Source: Aplectana chamaeleonis (taxonomy: Eukaryota; Nematoda; Chromadorea; Rhabditida; Cosmocercidae). Taken from it: a stretch of 64,000 bases of DNA. The first letter of the stretch is position 1, and each line of letters starts with the position of its first letter. A model generated the notes under the pieces. It worked only from the letters and a program-made list of their open reading frames with translations. It searched no databases and was not told the DNA's origin. The position numbers were made by a program, and so were the translations under genes. Below, piece after piece: positions 11,949-21,595 of the stretch. The DNA lies in NCBI GenBank assembly GCA_029168955.1, contig JAPDOI010001440.1, positions 116,115 to 180,114 of the forward strand, in the 5' to 3' direction.

Positions 11949-13273
11949 TTCATAGCTGGTCGAAGCGACCTGCTTGATTTTGTAAGGTCGCTTCGACTAA
12001 TCGCGTCGCTTCCATGATGGAAGCGATTCGTCTAGTCGAAGCGACTAGTCCGCAATCTTTCGTCACAACCTTGCGTATGTCACAGTTCACTGGCATAAAA
12101 TACGGCATGTGAAAAGATAAAACGTGTATATATTTATGACACATTTAGGATGATAGAGACGAGAAAATATAATAAGGATAACGAGAAATCACATTTCATG
12201 CAGAGCTTCTAGCAATTAGTAACTTTGAGGCCTCGGCATAGTGGAAAATCTGGGAGCGAGCGAGAAAAGATGAAGGGTGGGGAGCACTACGCAGTTTGAC
12301 CGCGCACGCGACCGCACCGCATAGGCTGCGACGGAGAGGGGTGCGCAGTGTCTTTCCCGTCGCGGAAATCGCAAACTCAATCGCTCGCTGCGAAATGCGC
12401 GAGACGATTGTGATTTTCATGCGATTTTGCGAGTTACTAGCGATTAGCAGTTTCTTTGCTAATCTTTGCGATCAATTCACGATACTAATCAATCCTCATA
12501 GTATTCAACATTTCAACTCTGCCAGCACCATCATTTTAACTTTTGAGATCTATTCTGTTTATTTTGCTTGCACTTTTCCAACTATTCGTCATTTCCTGCG
12601 TCTGTTTTTATACAAGAACACTAGTGTCAAGCCGTTAATGATGCATTTAATTTTCCTGTCATTAGGTTGAAATGAACAAATATGCACAACAAAGATGGTT
12701 TGTGTCATACCCGGTTACGTCCAGGGAATAGAGAATTAGAAAAGCCAACAGACAAATAGTGGAAGCAGCAGATTCCGAATCAAATCTCAGCAAAGTAATG
12801 AAACGAAAGTCTCTAAATTGCATCTGCGCTCTAATCGAAATCACACTCTGCGGGGATGCCTGCGAATCCGCCGCAAAATTTTCAAGGCGACGCCCCCATT
12901 CGCTCGCTCGCTCTCTCGCTCGCAGACTTTCCACTATGCCGACGCCTTTAGTCGTAGTTTTAAGTTTTTGCTCAAGCAAATTCCAGCCCATCGTTTTTTG
13001 GAACCATTATTTGTTTGAAAAGTATGCAAAACTCTTTTATTTAGAAGGTAAGGTCAACAATGTCACAAAAAATAAGTAGAAATGCCGAGAAAATGCTTTT
13101 TTTATTTCTGCGGCGTGGTCCGCAATTGTCCGTCTATTTCACGAGAAATTACGCCCGCCTGAGCGATTTGAAATCAGAGGACGGAGCGATTTCAAATCGC
13201 TTCGTCCAGCGATTTCAGATCGCGGCAGTATTTTTGGTCGCTTCGACTTGAAGTCGAAGTGACCAGCTATGAA
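11949..13273. mobile_element. Inverted-repeat element rich in internal dyads
   Basis: Perfect 13-bp ends (TTCATAGCTGGTC at 11,949-11,961 and its complement at 13,261-13,273) bracket 1.3 kb. Inside lies a second inverted pair (12,229-12,264 with 12,913-12,946, sharing 'ggcatagtggaaa') and several hairpins, including CTTCGACTT-G-AAGTCGAAG near 13,240 and a 13-bp pair at 13,163-13,175 and 13,188-13,200. No transposase or clean target duplication was seen, so the element call rests on structure alone. Confidence 0.5.
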
Positions 13274-13916
13274 TGGCGCTATGAGATAGTAAGATAGTAT
13301 GGTTTTGATTTGTGTGTGTTTCAAGACTTTCAACTGCAAAGCCTTATGCGCCGCGTTCAGCGAAGTTATGAGATATGGAAAAGCAATAAGATCCGTATAA
13401 GATCAAAAAAATTTTCAACAATGTCACTCTGAAACTCATTGTGGATTGAATGATACATATGCAACATAACAAGTGCAGTGCGAAGAAAATTTTAGAGTCA
13501 GATTAATAGTCATATTTCTGTCTTTTTCTGGAATTTATTTTGTTTCTTTCTTCTCATGCACATTACACCCTACATGTTTACTATTTGAAATTCTTTTCCA
13601 TGGCTAAAAGAAGCAAGATTGCGAAGGGTTTATCCGTTGCGAATACGTAAAAAGAAGGGCACAGAGCAGAGGGAGATGAGCAAGGATACAAGTCGTTGAC
13701 AGTTGATTGTCACATTTCTTCCATTCAACCCATTTTCTCACAAGTCGAATATTTGTTCCGCGGTGCGCGAGAAAATTTCGTTCAATCGACACGCATAGCA
13801 ATCCTACAGTCATACCGTAATGATGAAGGTGAGCTGAGCATTTGGGTTGAACGAGAAAAAGCCAATATATGATGGCATCCTCTTCATAGGTGCAACATGC
13901 TACCTGGCTCATAATG
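13274..13916. other. No gene seen
   Basis: The stretch is AT-rich, with open frames up to 109 codons on the minus strand (13,604-13,933) that overlap the next element and show no domain. Confidence 0.4.
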
Positions 13917-14500
13917 TTAAAGGCAGTGTTCACGATGAAAAAGTTGCCCGTTTTTTGGCTAAAATGTAAGCTTTAAGTCCCTCTAGGAAGACTAAGAACG
14001 AAAGTGCGACGAAAAACGGTCGGTGAAAATCTCGTGGGCCAGCCGACCCATTGGGCCACCCCGCCCACGTCCTATAACAGTTGTCCTGAATTCGTGTTAC
14101 TGTAGCGACAGACACCGAATTTTCGAATATTCTCCATCGCGAAATGCTCTAACAACCCAGCATGTACATTGACCCCTCTTATTTTTTAAGGAATTTTTGG
14201 TGCAAAAAACAGAAAGCAAAGCCACCTATGTACCTGAGAATTTTGAAGCGCGAAACCATTTTCCCGACGTCATGTTCGATGCGTTGTGCGCAATCTCCCT
14301 GCGTACAACGCATCGAACCTGACGTCGTAGAGATACACAAACATTCACAATTATTTTCTCAGGTATTTCTTTGATCAGTTTTTCTCCTTTATTTGATTGT
14401 TCTGTGGTGTTTTTTCCTAATAACCTCTTCTTAGCGGACTTACCTACCCAAAAACATCGAAAAGTATAATACGCTTTTTTATCGTGAGCACTGCCTTTAA
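13917..14500. mobile_element. TTAA-flanked miniature element with central hairpin
   Basis: TTAA at 13,917-13,920 and 14,497-14,500 flank inverted ends of about 20 bases (AGGCAGTGTTCACGATGAAA on the left, complement of ATCGTGAGCACTGCCT on the right). A central hairpin has 22-bp arms with one mismatch (14,266-14,287 and 14,305-14,326), and a further pair 'acctgagaa' / 'ttctcaggt' lies outside it. There is no coding potential. Structure and target fit a piggyBac-like miniature element. Confidence 0.75.
14266..14326. repeat. 22-bp-arm hairpin
   Basis: The arms at 14,266-14,287 and 14,305-14,326 differ at one position and share 'gttcgatgcgttgt'. The hairpin sits near the centre of the TTAA element at 13,917-14,500. 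Confidence 0.85.
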
Positions 14501-14968
14501 AGGCAGCACACACGCTCACAAACATGGTCGAGATTTTAGTATAAATAAGTCCGTACGGTACCCAACATGGCTTCAACGACGTTTGAAGAAACGAATACCA
14601 CCCTGAATGACTGTATTTGAGCATCCTTGTCTCACACGCCCGTATTTTTCCACCCCTTCGAGTAACAGAATGAAAAGTTAAACATGAGAAAACATGTGAT
14701 GAATGAGAGCAATAGCACTGTCACATGGGAGTCTACGAGAGAAACAGCTCGATTCACCTGAGTATAGCATGTTAGATCAACCATAAAATCCTCCATTTTA
14801 GTAAACCAGCCGGAGTTGAGCGGCATTTTCGAACTTGGATGGGAATTAATGGGAGTATGGACATGTTATTATCAGGTCAATTAGACTGTTTCTCTCGTGC
14901 ACTCCGTTTTGATAGCGCTATCATTCTAACTTGTATAATGTTTTCTCCCGTTTAACTGTTAATTCTGT
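14497..14968 (+). mobile_element. TTAA-end foldback repeat family, copy C
   Basis: The copy starts at the same TTAA (14,497-14,500) that ends the previous element, then reads AGGCAGCACACACGCTCAC as in copies A and B. Unlike those, it keeps a right inverted arm (about 14,880-14,968) complementary to its own left part (about 14,665-14,765). This shows the family is of foldback type. No transposase was found. Confidence 0.65.
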
Positions 14969-15095
14969 TGTTGTTGAATAAGAATCCAAGGCGCTTAACT
15001 GTACTCTTTACTGGTGAGCTCTCGCCAATAATGGCATCATCAGACCTTGAAAAATAATACAATATGCTCAACCTAGGTGTGCAAAACATCAAAGC

Positions 15096-15561
15096 TTAAA
15101 GGCATCGTACGCGCAGAAAATCGTGTATTATTTTTTCATGTTTTTGTGTAACTTGGCCTCTCTAGTAAACGAAAATGTCGAAGAGGCCTATGAAAAACCT
15201 TCATTTGTGAAGAAAAGTCAATCGGAACACATTGTAAATATGAATTTGAATTTCGCGCCAAAATTGTTTTTGACGTTTTTCTTCCTTCGGAGGCCTCGTC
15301 ATTATAATTTTCGATGTTTTTCTGCATGTGGAGTTTGTGCCGTAACTGTTTTTCATGTTGCTGGACAGCCGCATCAACATTCTATGAAAAAGTGCTAGAC
15401 GACTGGTGAGAACTGGTGGCGGATACTCATCTTTAACCCCTTTCAACTCATAACCCTACGTTTCTGACGCGCCGAAGCTCACCGGTGTGGTCTACCGGAC
15501 TCATTCATGAAATTGAGCCGGAAAAATGAAAATTGATTTTCAGCGTGAACGATGCCTTTAA
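15096..15561 (+). mobile_element. TTAA-flanked miniature element, family 2, copy 1
   Basis: TTAA at 15,096-15,099 and 15,558-15,561 flank inverted ends AGGCATCG / CGATGCCT. The interior matches, in reverse orientation, the element at 20,395-20,864 over most of its length. There is no transposase. The TTAA target again suggests piggyBac-type mobilisation (inference). Confidence 0.75.
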
Positions 15562-15742
15562 GTACATACATACCGGCTACAGACACTGAAACGGCCGGAG
15601 GCTGGTTTGAGGGAGCTAAACACAGTTGCAATAGTGTTGAAATAGAGGATGAGTGTGAAAAGGAGAAACCCACCCCTTTTGCGAGCAAGTGTGCTTAAAA
15701 CTAACCCCCGGTATGGAAAGGGCCATTAGCGAGCGCGCGCTA
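15562..15742. other. No gene seen
   Basis: Short spacer between the TTAA element and the Penelope-like remnant; no motif seen. Confidence 0.4.
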
Positions 15743-16095
15743 TCACAGTATCAATCTCAGCAGCAGGTCATTCAGTTCTTCCTTTGCGTTGATTTCTGGT
15801 TGAACACGTTGGATTTCTCTCGCCTCCATTATTTTTCTCTCCAGCGGCCGTATCAGGTGTTTATGGAGAACAGTCACTTCGAAAGGAGGAGCATCTTCGT
15901 CCAAGTGTCTGCTCGTACGGTGCCTTGAGAAACTACCGCTGGGGTAGGCGGCGCGGTTGGAGAGTGCCTCATCGTCTCGCCCACATAACATTCTCCGCAT
16001 CCTCGACATCGTACCAGGTATACTGTACCTCGGAGTTCACAAATTTGTTCTGAGAGACAGTATCGGCATGAATGCGCCTGGCACTTTCTTTCATA
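15743..16095 (-). pseudogene. Penelope-like element remnant, GIY-YIG domain
   Basis: One minus-strand frame reads a Cys-rich lead (CQAHSCRYC) and then VYLVRCRGCGECYVGET, which fits the GIY-YIG core of Penelope-like retroelements (Y-x-V preceding C-x2-C and YVGET). After a frameshift near 15,985-16,000 the frame continues with a PFEVTVL segment and ends ARE-x-QRVQPEINAKEELNDL, matching the 'R..EA..I....P.IN..EE' C-terminal pattern of these domains. No reverse transcriptase part is attached. The fragment is 5'-truncated and frameshifted, so it is not functional. It abuts repeat copy D. Confidence 0.7.
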
Positions 16096-16107
16096 TATTC
16101 TTTCTTG

Positions 16108-16259
16108 TTAATTCTGTTATTCAAAGGGGTGGAAAAATACAGGAGTGCGAGACAGGGATTCTCAAATTCTGTCATCCTGGATGGTTTTCACCGCTCCAAA
16201 CGTTGTTGACGACAGTGTAGAAGCCATGCGCCCTTATTTGTGCAGTTATCTCGATCATG
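16108..16259 (-). repeat. TTAA-end repeat family, copy D, part interrupted by RTE
   Basis: The block matches copy B over 'ctgttattcaaaggggtgga' and 'catcctggatggttttca', up to ATCTCGATCATG at 16,248-16,259, which is the left target duplication of the RTE. Similarity resumes at 19,541. Its other limit meets the Penelope-like remnant. Confidence 0.7.
16248..16259 (+). repeat. Left target-site duplication of RTE
   Basis: ATCTCGATCATG here and ATCTCGAACATG at 19,541-19,552 differ at one base and bracket the retrotransposon. Confidence 0.75.
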
Positions 16260-17438
16260 GGGTTGTGTATACTAGTCTGTTGGTACCTGCTCGTTTGTGC
16301 CCCTGCTTCTACTGAACCCAGCAGACGTTTGAGTGTACACAGAGAACGTTCGAGCGATATAGCGTGCACAACTATATCGAGAAAGTATCCCGCACATTGC
16401 ATAAAGGTGTCGCCGTCCGGCACACCAAGGCCTGTGGTCCATAACACCTTAGGATCCGTACCTAAGGAGTTAATGGAGTCTTTGGTCACAAGCCACAGTT
16501 TCGCCACCCTGAACTGTCGATCGCTGTCGAGTGATATCCAAAAAACTGCGCTATCCAGACTTCTGAGCTATTTCCATGCACCGTTTGCTGCTTTGCAGGA
16601 AACCCGCCTCAAGGATAGACCCGAAATCAGCGTCGGAGAGTACACCATCTACTGCGGTAACGCTGACGATAGGAGAGTGGGAGGCTGTGCGATAGCTGTA
16701 AGGAAGGATTTCAATGGTATGGTCAAGGAGTTTCGCTCAACGTCGTGCCGGAATGCATTCGTACGACTGCGGGATCACAGAGGATTCAATCTGTGAATAG
16801 TGAGTGCTCATGCGCCCACTGAAACCGCCGAAGACAATTCAAAGGATGCGTTTTATGAGGAACTCAATACGTTGCTGGCCAGGATACCTTGTCAACATGC
16901 TATTGTCGTGGGGATTGACGCAAATGCGAAGATGGGACTTGATCAGGAATCCGAAGTACTCGGTAAACGGTTCTTCCCAGTGGAGCAAACATCGGACAAT
17001 GGCTTCCGCCTTGTCGACTTTTGTGAACGCAGTGGCCTGATTATTGCATCGACATTCAAGAGGAATCATCGCCGCCATCAGCTTACGTGACTGGGACCAA
17101 CTCAGCTATCTCCAGAAGAGCAGCGGAAGCGGAAGATGACAACTTTGAAACTACAGCTTGACTATGTCTTGACGAGGAATATTCCAGTATCGGACATTCG
17201 AAGATGTAGAGCTGCGTGGGATGTCGCATTCGATTCGGATCACCGTCCTGTTCTGTTGAACTTCACTGCGAGGATTCATAGGAGGAAGCGAGGGGCTCAG
17301 CCTCTCCAGAGGATTGACATGAAAAGTCTCAGAGATGAAGAGTGCAGAAGGAATTTTCGACAACGCTTTTCTATTCACATCGGAGTACGGACGGAGAAGA
17401 AACTTCGCGACGCGGATTCATTTGTCAAGTGCATCTAG
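16257..17438 (+). pseudogene. RTE endonuclease domain, with stops
   Basis: One frame carries the endonuclease: ATLNCRSLSS then ALQETRL (catalytic Glu) near 16,600, VVGIDANAKMG near 16,910, LDYVLTRN near 17,160 and DSDHRPV at 17,232-17,252 (catalytic Asp-His). In-frame stops lie at 16,794-16,796 (TGA), 17,088-17,090 (TGA) and 17,436-17,438 (TAG); similarity continues across each without a frame change. The metal-binding and SDH motifs persist, so decay is by point mutation and probably recent relative to the repeat it interrupts. Endonucleases of this family nick target DNA for target-primed reverse transcription. Confidence 0.8.
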
Positions 17439-19540
17439 GACGCTTCGAAAGAGGCACTTCCGGTTGTACAGCCTAAGAAAAAGTTCACCTACGTCTCAGA
17501 AGAAACAACATCTACCTACAACAGAGTATGTGCTCTCCGAACTGCAGGAAACTTCGTGGAGGAGAAGCGTCTGAGGAGGAAGTTGCATCGGCAGTTTCAA
17601 AGTGACCACGAACGAGAGTGGACGTGTAGAGCTAAGGAGTTTTGGAAGGCTAGGGAGGAGAAGAATCCGAGGGAAGCCTACACGTTGCTGCGACAGTATA
17701 GCGGGAAGATGAAGAGATGTTCTCCTGTCTTGAACACTACCAATGGAGTTGCAGTTGGTGATGCGACGCTGCCAATATGGAAGGATTTTTCAGTTCACTA
17801 CGGAACAGTCCAGCGCCATCAGTACCTGAGCTCCCGCATGTTCAGAGAGCACATTACGATGTCAGTGAGGTACCGCCGACTGAGTCTGAAGTTTTGGATT
17901 GTGTCCGGAAAGTCAAGAATGGAAAGGCTGGTGGAGATGAGAGCATCACTGCTGGAATGCTGAAAGCTCTTCCTTCGTCTGGGATTCGTGAAATGACCAA
18001 CACCATCCGTGCCATATGGATGAGCGAAAGGATACCCAATTCGTGGAGGCATGCGATCATCGTACCTCTTCACAAGAAGTTATCCGTCACGGAGCCCAAG
18101 AACTATAGGGGGATCTCTCTACTGCGTGTCATGTAAAAGGTTTCGGAACCTATCATTTTCGAGAGACTCATCAAACATCGTGTGGGAACGACCAGAGAGG
18201 AGCAAGCCGGTTTTCGACATGGAAGATCGACCATCGACCAAGTGTTCGTTGTGAGAAGAGTAATATAATCGTGGCAGCGGTATTCGAAGCCATCACAGCT
18301 TGCTTTTTCGGAATTTGAAGCCGCATTCGACTCTCCTCATCGTGATCGATTGCTCATCGCTCTGCGAGCCGATGGAGTCCCGGAAAGGTATGTTCGACTA
18401 ATCGAGGACATGAACATAGGAAAAACAGCAGCAGTTCGTACGCCTGTCGGGTTTACGTCAGCTTTCGAGGTGAGAACAGGAGTAAGGCAAGGAGCTGTAG
18501 CAGGACCATTTCTATTCAACTTCGCCGTAGATGACATCATGCGTAGAGTTGCAGAACAGTTTCCTGCGGATGTGATCCTAACACCATCAGGACGCTCCCT
18601 TGTCGACCTGGAGTACGCCGACGACATCGTGTTATTCGCTGAAAACAACGCAAAACTGCAAAGGATTGTGAACCTTGTTTTGAAGTATGCCGCAGCCTAT
18701 GGACATCTTCTTCGTTCGGACAAATGCAAGCAGATGTGGGTCTCAGAGGTCTTCAGAAGGAGTTTGTGTGGACGGACAACGTATCGAACTTGTGGACGAT
18801 TTCTGTTATTTAGGCTGTTTGCTGAAGAACGATGGTAGTTATGCAGCGGATATTCAACAACGATGTGCGAAAGCTACGTCTGCATTCAATTCTCTAACCA
18901 AGGGTTTGTTGTCTACCCCGTCGCAAACGAAGTTAGGTTGAGCGTCTACTTATCCGATATTCGCCCTATCATGATGTACGGATCGGAGACGTAGGCAGCA
19001 CCGAAGACGCAGATGGAAAGGTTGGAGAGGTTGGATTGCACGGAGAGGAAGCTGTTTAGACGTTTGCTCGGATATTTCTGGCCGCGGATGTGCCACAACG
19101 AGGATCTCTACGACGAGATTGACGCCTTACATCAACGTTTGACACGAGGGAGGTGCCAGCATCTCCCAATGCCATCTCAAGCGGCAAAGGAAGGTCGTCT
19201 TCGTCTGTTGGGGCATATTTTAAGAAGACCGCCAGATTGTCTTGTTCAACACGCTCCAAGGATGCTTCCAAGTCCTGTCTGGAAACGGCTGCCTGGACGT
19301 AGGCGACAGTTTTGGGCGGATATGGTGAAGGAGGATTTGAAATCACTCGGCATTGAAAGGCAATTCAGGCGCGATGTTTTACTTCGCAGGAAGTGGAATA
19401 GCGACCAATGGATGGATTGTGTTCAAGTTGTGGCTGAGAACCGTGACAAATGGACACGGCTGACTACTAGGACGGCACACCTCGGTGAAGATGCGGAATG
19501 ACCGCGTCAGGCAAAAGCCAATCGTTCAAGAAGTAAGAAG
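16260..19540 (+). mobile_element. RTE-type non-LTR retrotransposon, full-length, inactive
   Basis: The 3.28-kb element sits between a 12-bp target duplication and has one original reading frame encoding an apurinic-like endonuclease followed by a reverse transcriptase. Length, domain order, the very short 3' tail after the last codon (about 40 bases) and the absence of a separate ORF1 fit the RTE clade, which is abundant in nematodes. It is inserted in repeat copy D, in plus orientation. Six nonsense codons and three frameshifts show that it is dead. The first ATG (16,257-16,259) lies in the target site itself, so the true start is uncertain. Confidence 0.85.
17439..19501 (+). pseudogene. RTE reverse transcriptase domain, with stops and frameshifts
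   Basis: The linker frame continues to a one-base shift in a T run near 17,780-17,790. In the new frame lie NYRGISLL (about 18,099), GFRHGRST (about 18,212), motif A FEAAFDSPH (18,314-18,340), motif B GVRQGAVAGP (about 18,480) and motif C YADDIVLF (from 18,614). Further shifts occur near 18,750 and 18,930. Nonsense codons are at 18,134 (TAA), 18,266 (TAA) and 18,992 (TAG). The C-terminal part (RRLLGYFWPRMCHNEDLY, GHILRRP) ends at a TGA at 19,499-19,501. The catalytic YADD box is intact but the protein cannot be made in one piece. Confidence 0.8.
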
Positions 19541-19578
19541 ATCTCGAACATGTTTGCAAGCGTGTACGCTGCCTCTAA
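19541..19578 (-). repeat. TTAA-end repeat family, copy D, right part
   Basis: After the right target duplication ATCTCGAACATG the sequence continues 'tttgcaagcgtgtacgctgcct', as in the right end of copy B, and ends with CTAA (19,575-19,578), a degraded TTAA. Together with 16,108-16,259 it forms one repeat split by the RTE. Confidence 0.75.
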
Positions 19579-19807
19579 GGGCGGGCTCCGGGCAGAATTT
19601 TGATTTCAAGACTTCCCGCTGATTCAGAACGTATTCTACAGCTAGTCTCAAAGATAGATCGAAAACTGCATAAAAAAACTATATTTTCCGAGTTATTCCA
19701 CCCAATTTCATCAACCACCCTGTCAGAGAAGTGTGTCCATCGTCCATGTTTTAGCTATCGTCCTGGCATTCTCAAAAACTGCCGTGTCCTTCGTAGAAAC
19801 TGTTGAA
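19579..19807. other. No gene seen
   Basis: Spacer between repeat copy D and the hairpin at 19,808; no motif recognised. Confidence 0.4.
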
Positions 19808-19866
19808 GGTTGGCGCAAACTCGGCGCACCTCTCCTATAGCATATGGCACCGAGTTTGCGCCAACC
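19808..19866. repeat. 17-bp-arm hairpin
   Basis: The arms GGTTGGCGCAAACTCGG (19,808-19,824) and the exact complement (19,850-19,866) enclose 25 bases. Confidence 0.85.
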
Positions 19867-19917
19867 CTCAAGAGTGAACGCGAAGTTAGACTTTGGTTCA
19901 TTTCAAATGAGCTTATG

Positions 19918-20357
19918 TTTTCGACTATCACAGCGCGGAGCAGTGGCTTTCTTTTTCCGGGGTCGTATTCGCCAATAACCCGCCGGGTACCCGCCGGGTA
20001 GTCGAAGGGTAAATGAGGTGAAATTTCAGTACAAAACGCGCGCTCCACGGCCACCTCTCGCCTCCCTTGGCTTCCCTCGCGACCGCCGGAATTTTTCGAA
20101 TAGCATAGCTGAAGATTGGCCGCTTCGCGATGGAATCTTTATCTTTTTGCAGTGATATCGATACGTAACACAGTTTGCATTTCCATCTTACACTGTGTAA
20201 GATGGGTTGATCTGCTCTTCTGCCGCGCGCGGTATCATCCCTTCCGCTTTCATTCGACTACCCTCGGCGGGTTGTTGGCGAATACGACCCCAGAACCTTC
20301 TTATCACTAGTTCTATTTCACCGAGGCCCACCGCTCCGCTGCTGGTGATAATCGAAA
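19918..20357. mobile_element. Miniature inverted-repeat element with central hairpin
   Basis: The left arm 19,918-20,006 pairs with two right-hand blocks (20,252-20,291 and 20,328-20,357), sharing 'gtcgtattcgccaa' and the GC-rich 'cccgccg' tract. About 35 unmatched bases interrupt the right arm. A perfect hairpin CATCTTACA-CTG-TGTAAGATG (20,184-20,204) lies near the centre. No coding capacity or obvious target duplication was seen. Confidence 0.65.
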
Positions 20358-20394
20358 GCCACAGGTTCTTTAGGGGTTTTCTAGAGTCGAAGTG

Positions 20395-20864
20395 TTAAGG
20401 GCATCGCCCGCGCTGAAAACCAATTTTCATTTTCGAGCTTGATCTCATTAATGAGCCTGGTACACCACACCGGTGAGCTTCGGCACCGGTGTGGTGTACC
20501 GGGCTCATTAAAAAAAACGTAGGGTAATGAGGTTAGAAGGGGTTCGAGATGAGGATCCGCCACCAGTTCTCACAAGTCATCTAGCAGTTTTTAATAAAAT
20601 GTTGTTGCGACCGTCAAACCACATGAAAAATAGTTGAGGCACAAGCCCCACATGCAGAAAAACTCTGAAGACGACTGTGAAAAGGCCTCCAAACTCGGAA
20701 AAACTTGAAAAACGATTCTGGCGAAAAAAACAAATTCTTATTTACAATGTCTTCCGATTGACTTCTCTTCACAAATGAAAGCTTTTTATAGGCCCCTTCG
20801 ACAATCTGCACAAAATCGTGGAAAAATATTGTGCGGATCTCTGCGCATACGATGCCTTTAGGTA
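20395..20864 (-). mobile_element. TTAA-flanked miniature element, family 2, copy 2
   Basis: This is an inverted relative of 15,096-15,561. It starts at TTAA (20,395-20,398) and ends at a degraded TTAG after CGATGCCT. Copy 2 alone carries a complete 28-bp hairpin (20,448-20,511); copy 1 keeps one arm only. No transposase is present. Confidence 0.7.
20448..20511. repeat. 28-bp-arm hairpin
   Basis: The arms 20,448-20,475 and 20,484-20,511 differ at one position and share 'ggtacaccacaccggtg'. An 8-base loop separates them. Confidence 0.85.
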
Positions 20865-21238
20865 TCGGTCATTCTGTCCATGATATCAGGCAAACCATCG
20901 CTCCGAGCGGTACCGGAGAGCTACTCGAGCGGCGCTGCCTCTCCGCTCCGAGCGAATATTAGCCATCTACTCGGGCCACAGCAGTATCGCTCGGAGCGAT
21001 CTTCGGTCCCAACTGGCACTGCGGTCTCTGTTCGGGCGATTTTCAAAAATTCCCTAATTGCTATTTTTTCTTTATTTCCGCCTCTTCTGAAAAGGATTAA
21101 GCCTGTTAAGAGGATAAGGTACCTGTTACAGCCTGTGGGTCAGAAGGTTAATCCTGCCACAGGCCGCAACAAGGATACCATCCCAGCATGGTCCGCCATG
21201 AGGAAGCCTTCCCCACCGCGGGCCATGGGGGATCCCCT

Positions 21239-21342
21239 CGGCCGCCAAAAATTGACATCCTGAGAGTGATCCGAGGTCACCTCTCAAGAGTGGCCTCGAA
21301 AGGCCAACTACCCGTCTACACGAGGCGAGCCGCCTTTTATAC
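21239..21342 (-). promoter_or_regulatory. TATA-containing repeated module, copy 2
   Basis: GTATAAAAGG (complement of 21,333-21,342) is followed after 44 bases by CTTGAGAGGTGAC (complement of 21,276-21,288) and by AATTTTTGGCGGCC. Order and spacing match copies 1 and 3. A perfect 29-bp palindrome lies directly upstream of the TATA box. The minus-strand frame 21,126-21,392 reads through the conserved part but diverges by indels from copy 1. Confidence 0.5.
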
Positions 21343-21347
21343 CCGCA

Positions 21348-21410
21348 GGATTGGTTGTTCTTTGAGTGATAACGTGGCTCGCACGTTATCACTCAAAGAA
21401 CAACCAATCC
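21348..21410. repeat. Perfect 29-bp inverted repeat
   Basis: The arms 21,348-21,376 and 21,382-21,410 are exact complements with a 5-base loop (GCTCG). The dyad starts five bases upstream of the minus-strand TATA box at 21,333-21,342. Confidence 0.9.
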
Positions 21411-21595
21411 CGCGTCTCTCTATCTCTGACAATGGCACCACTGTGGCTCCGAGAGCGACCGGAGAGCGACTGAGGAGTGAACTGGCACCGGACAGGGACC
21501 GCGGTGCCAGTTGGCCCCTCGGCCGCTGTCCGGGCGATGACGTCATAATTGGGAGGAGCCGGTCCCGCTCGGAGCGATGGTTTGCCTGAGCATGT

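Larger units (their letters stand above)
20886..21589. mobile_element. Element with 25-bp perfect terminal inverted repeats
   Basis: Positions 20,886-20,910 and 21,565-21,589 are perfect inverted complements beginning TCAGGCAAACCATCGC; pairing continues with one mismatch to about 31 bp. The 704-bp body holds TATA module copy 2, a perfect 29-bp palindrome and a further 10-bp hairpin (21,480-21,489 with 21,503-21,512). No transposase frame or clear target duplication was found. Confidence 0.6.

Noticed and set aside
12296..12670. 124-codon frame as a possible gene
   Set aside because: It runs through the arms of an inverted repeat and has no domain.
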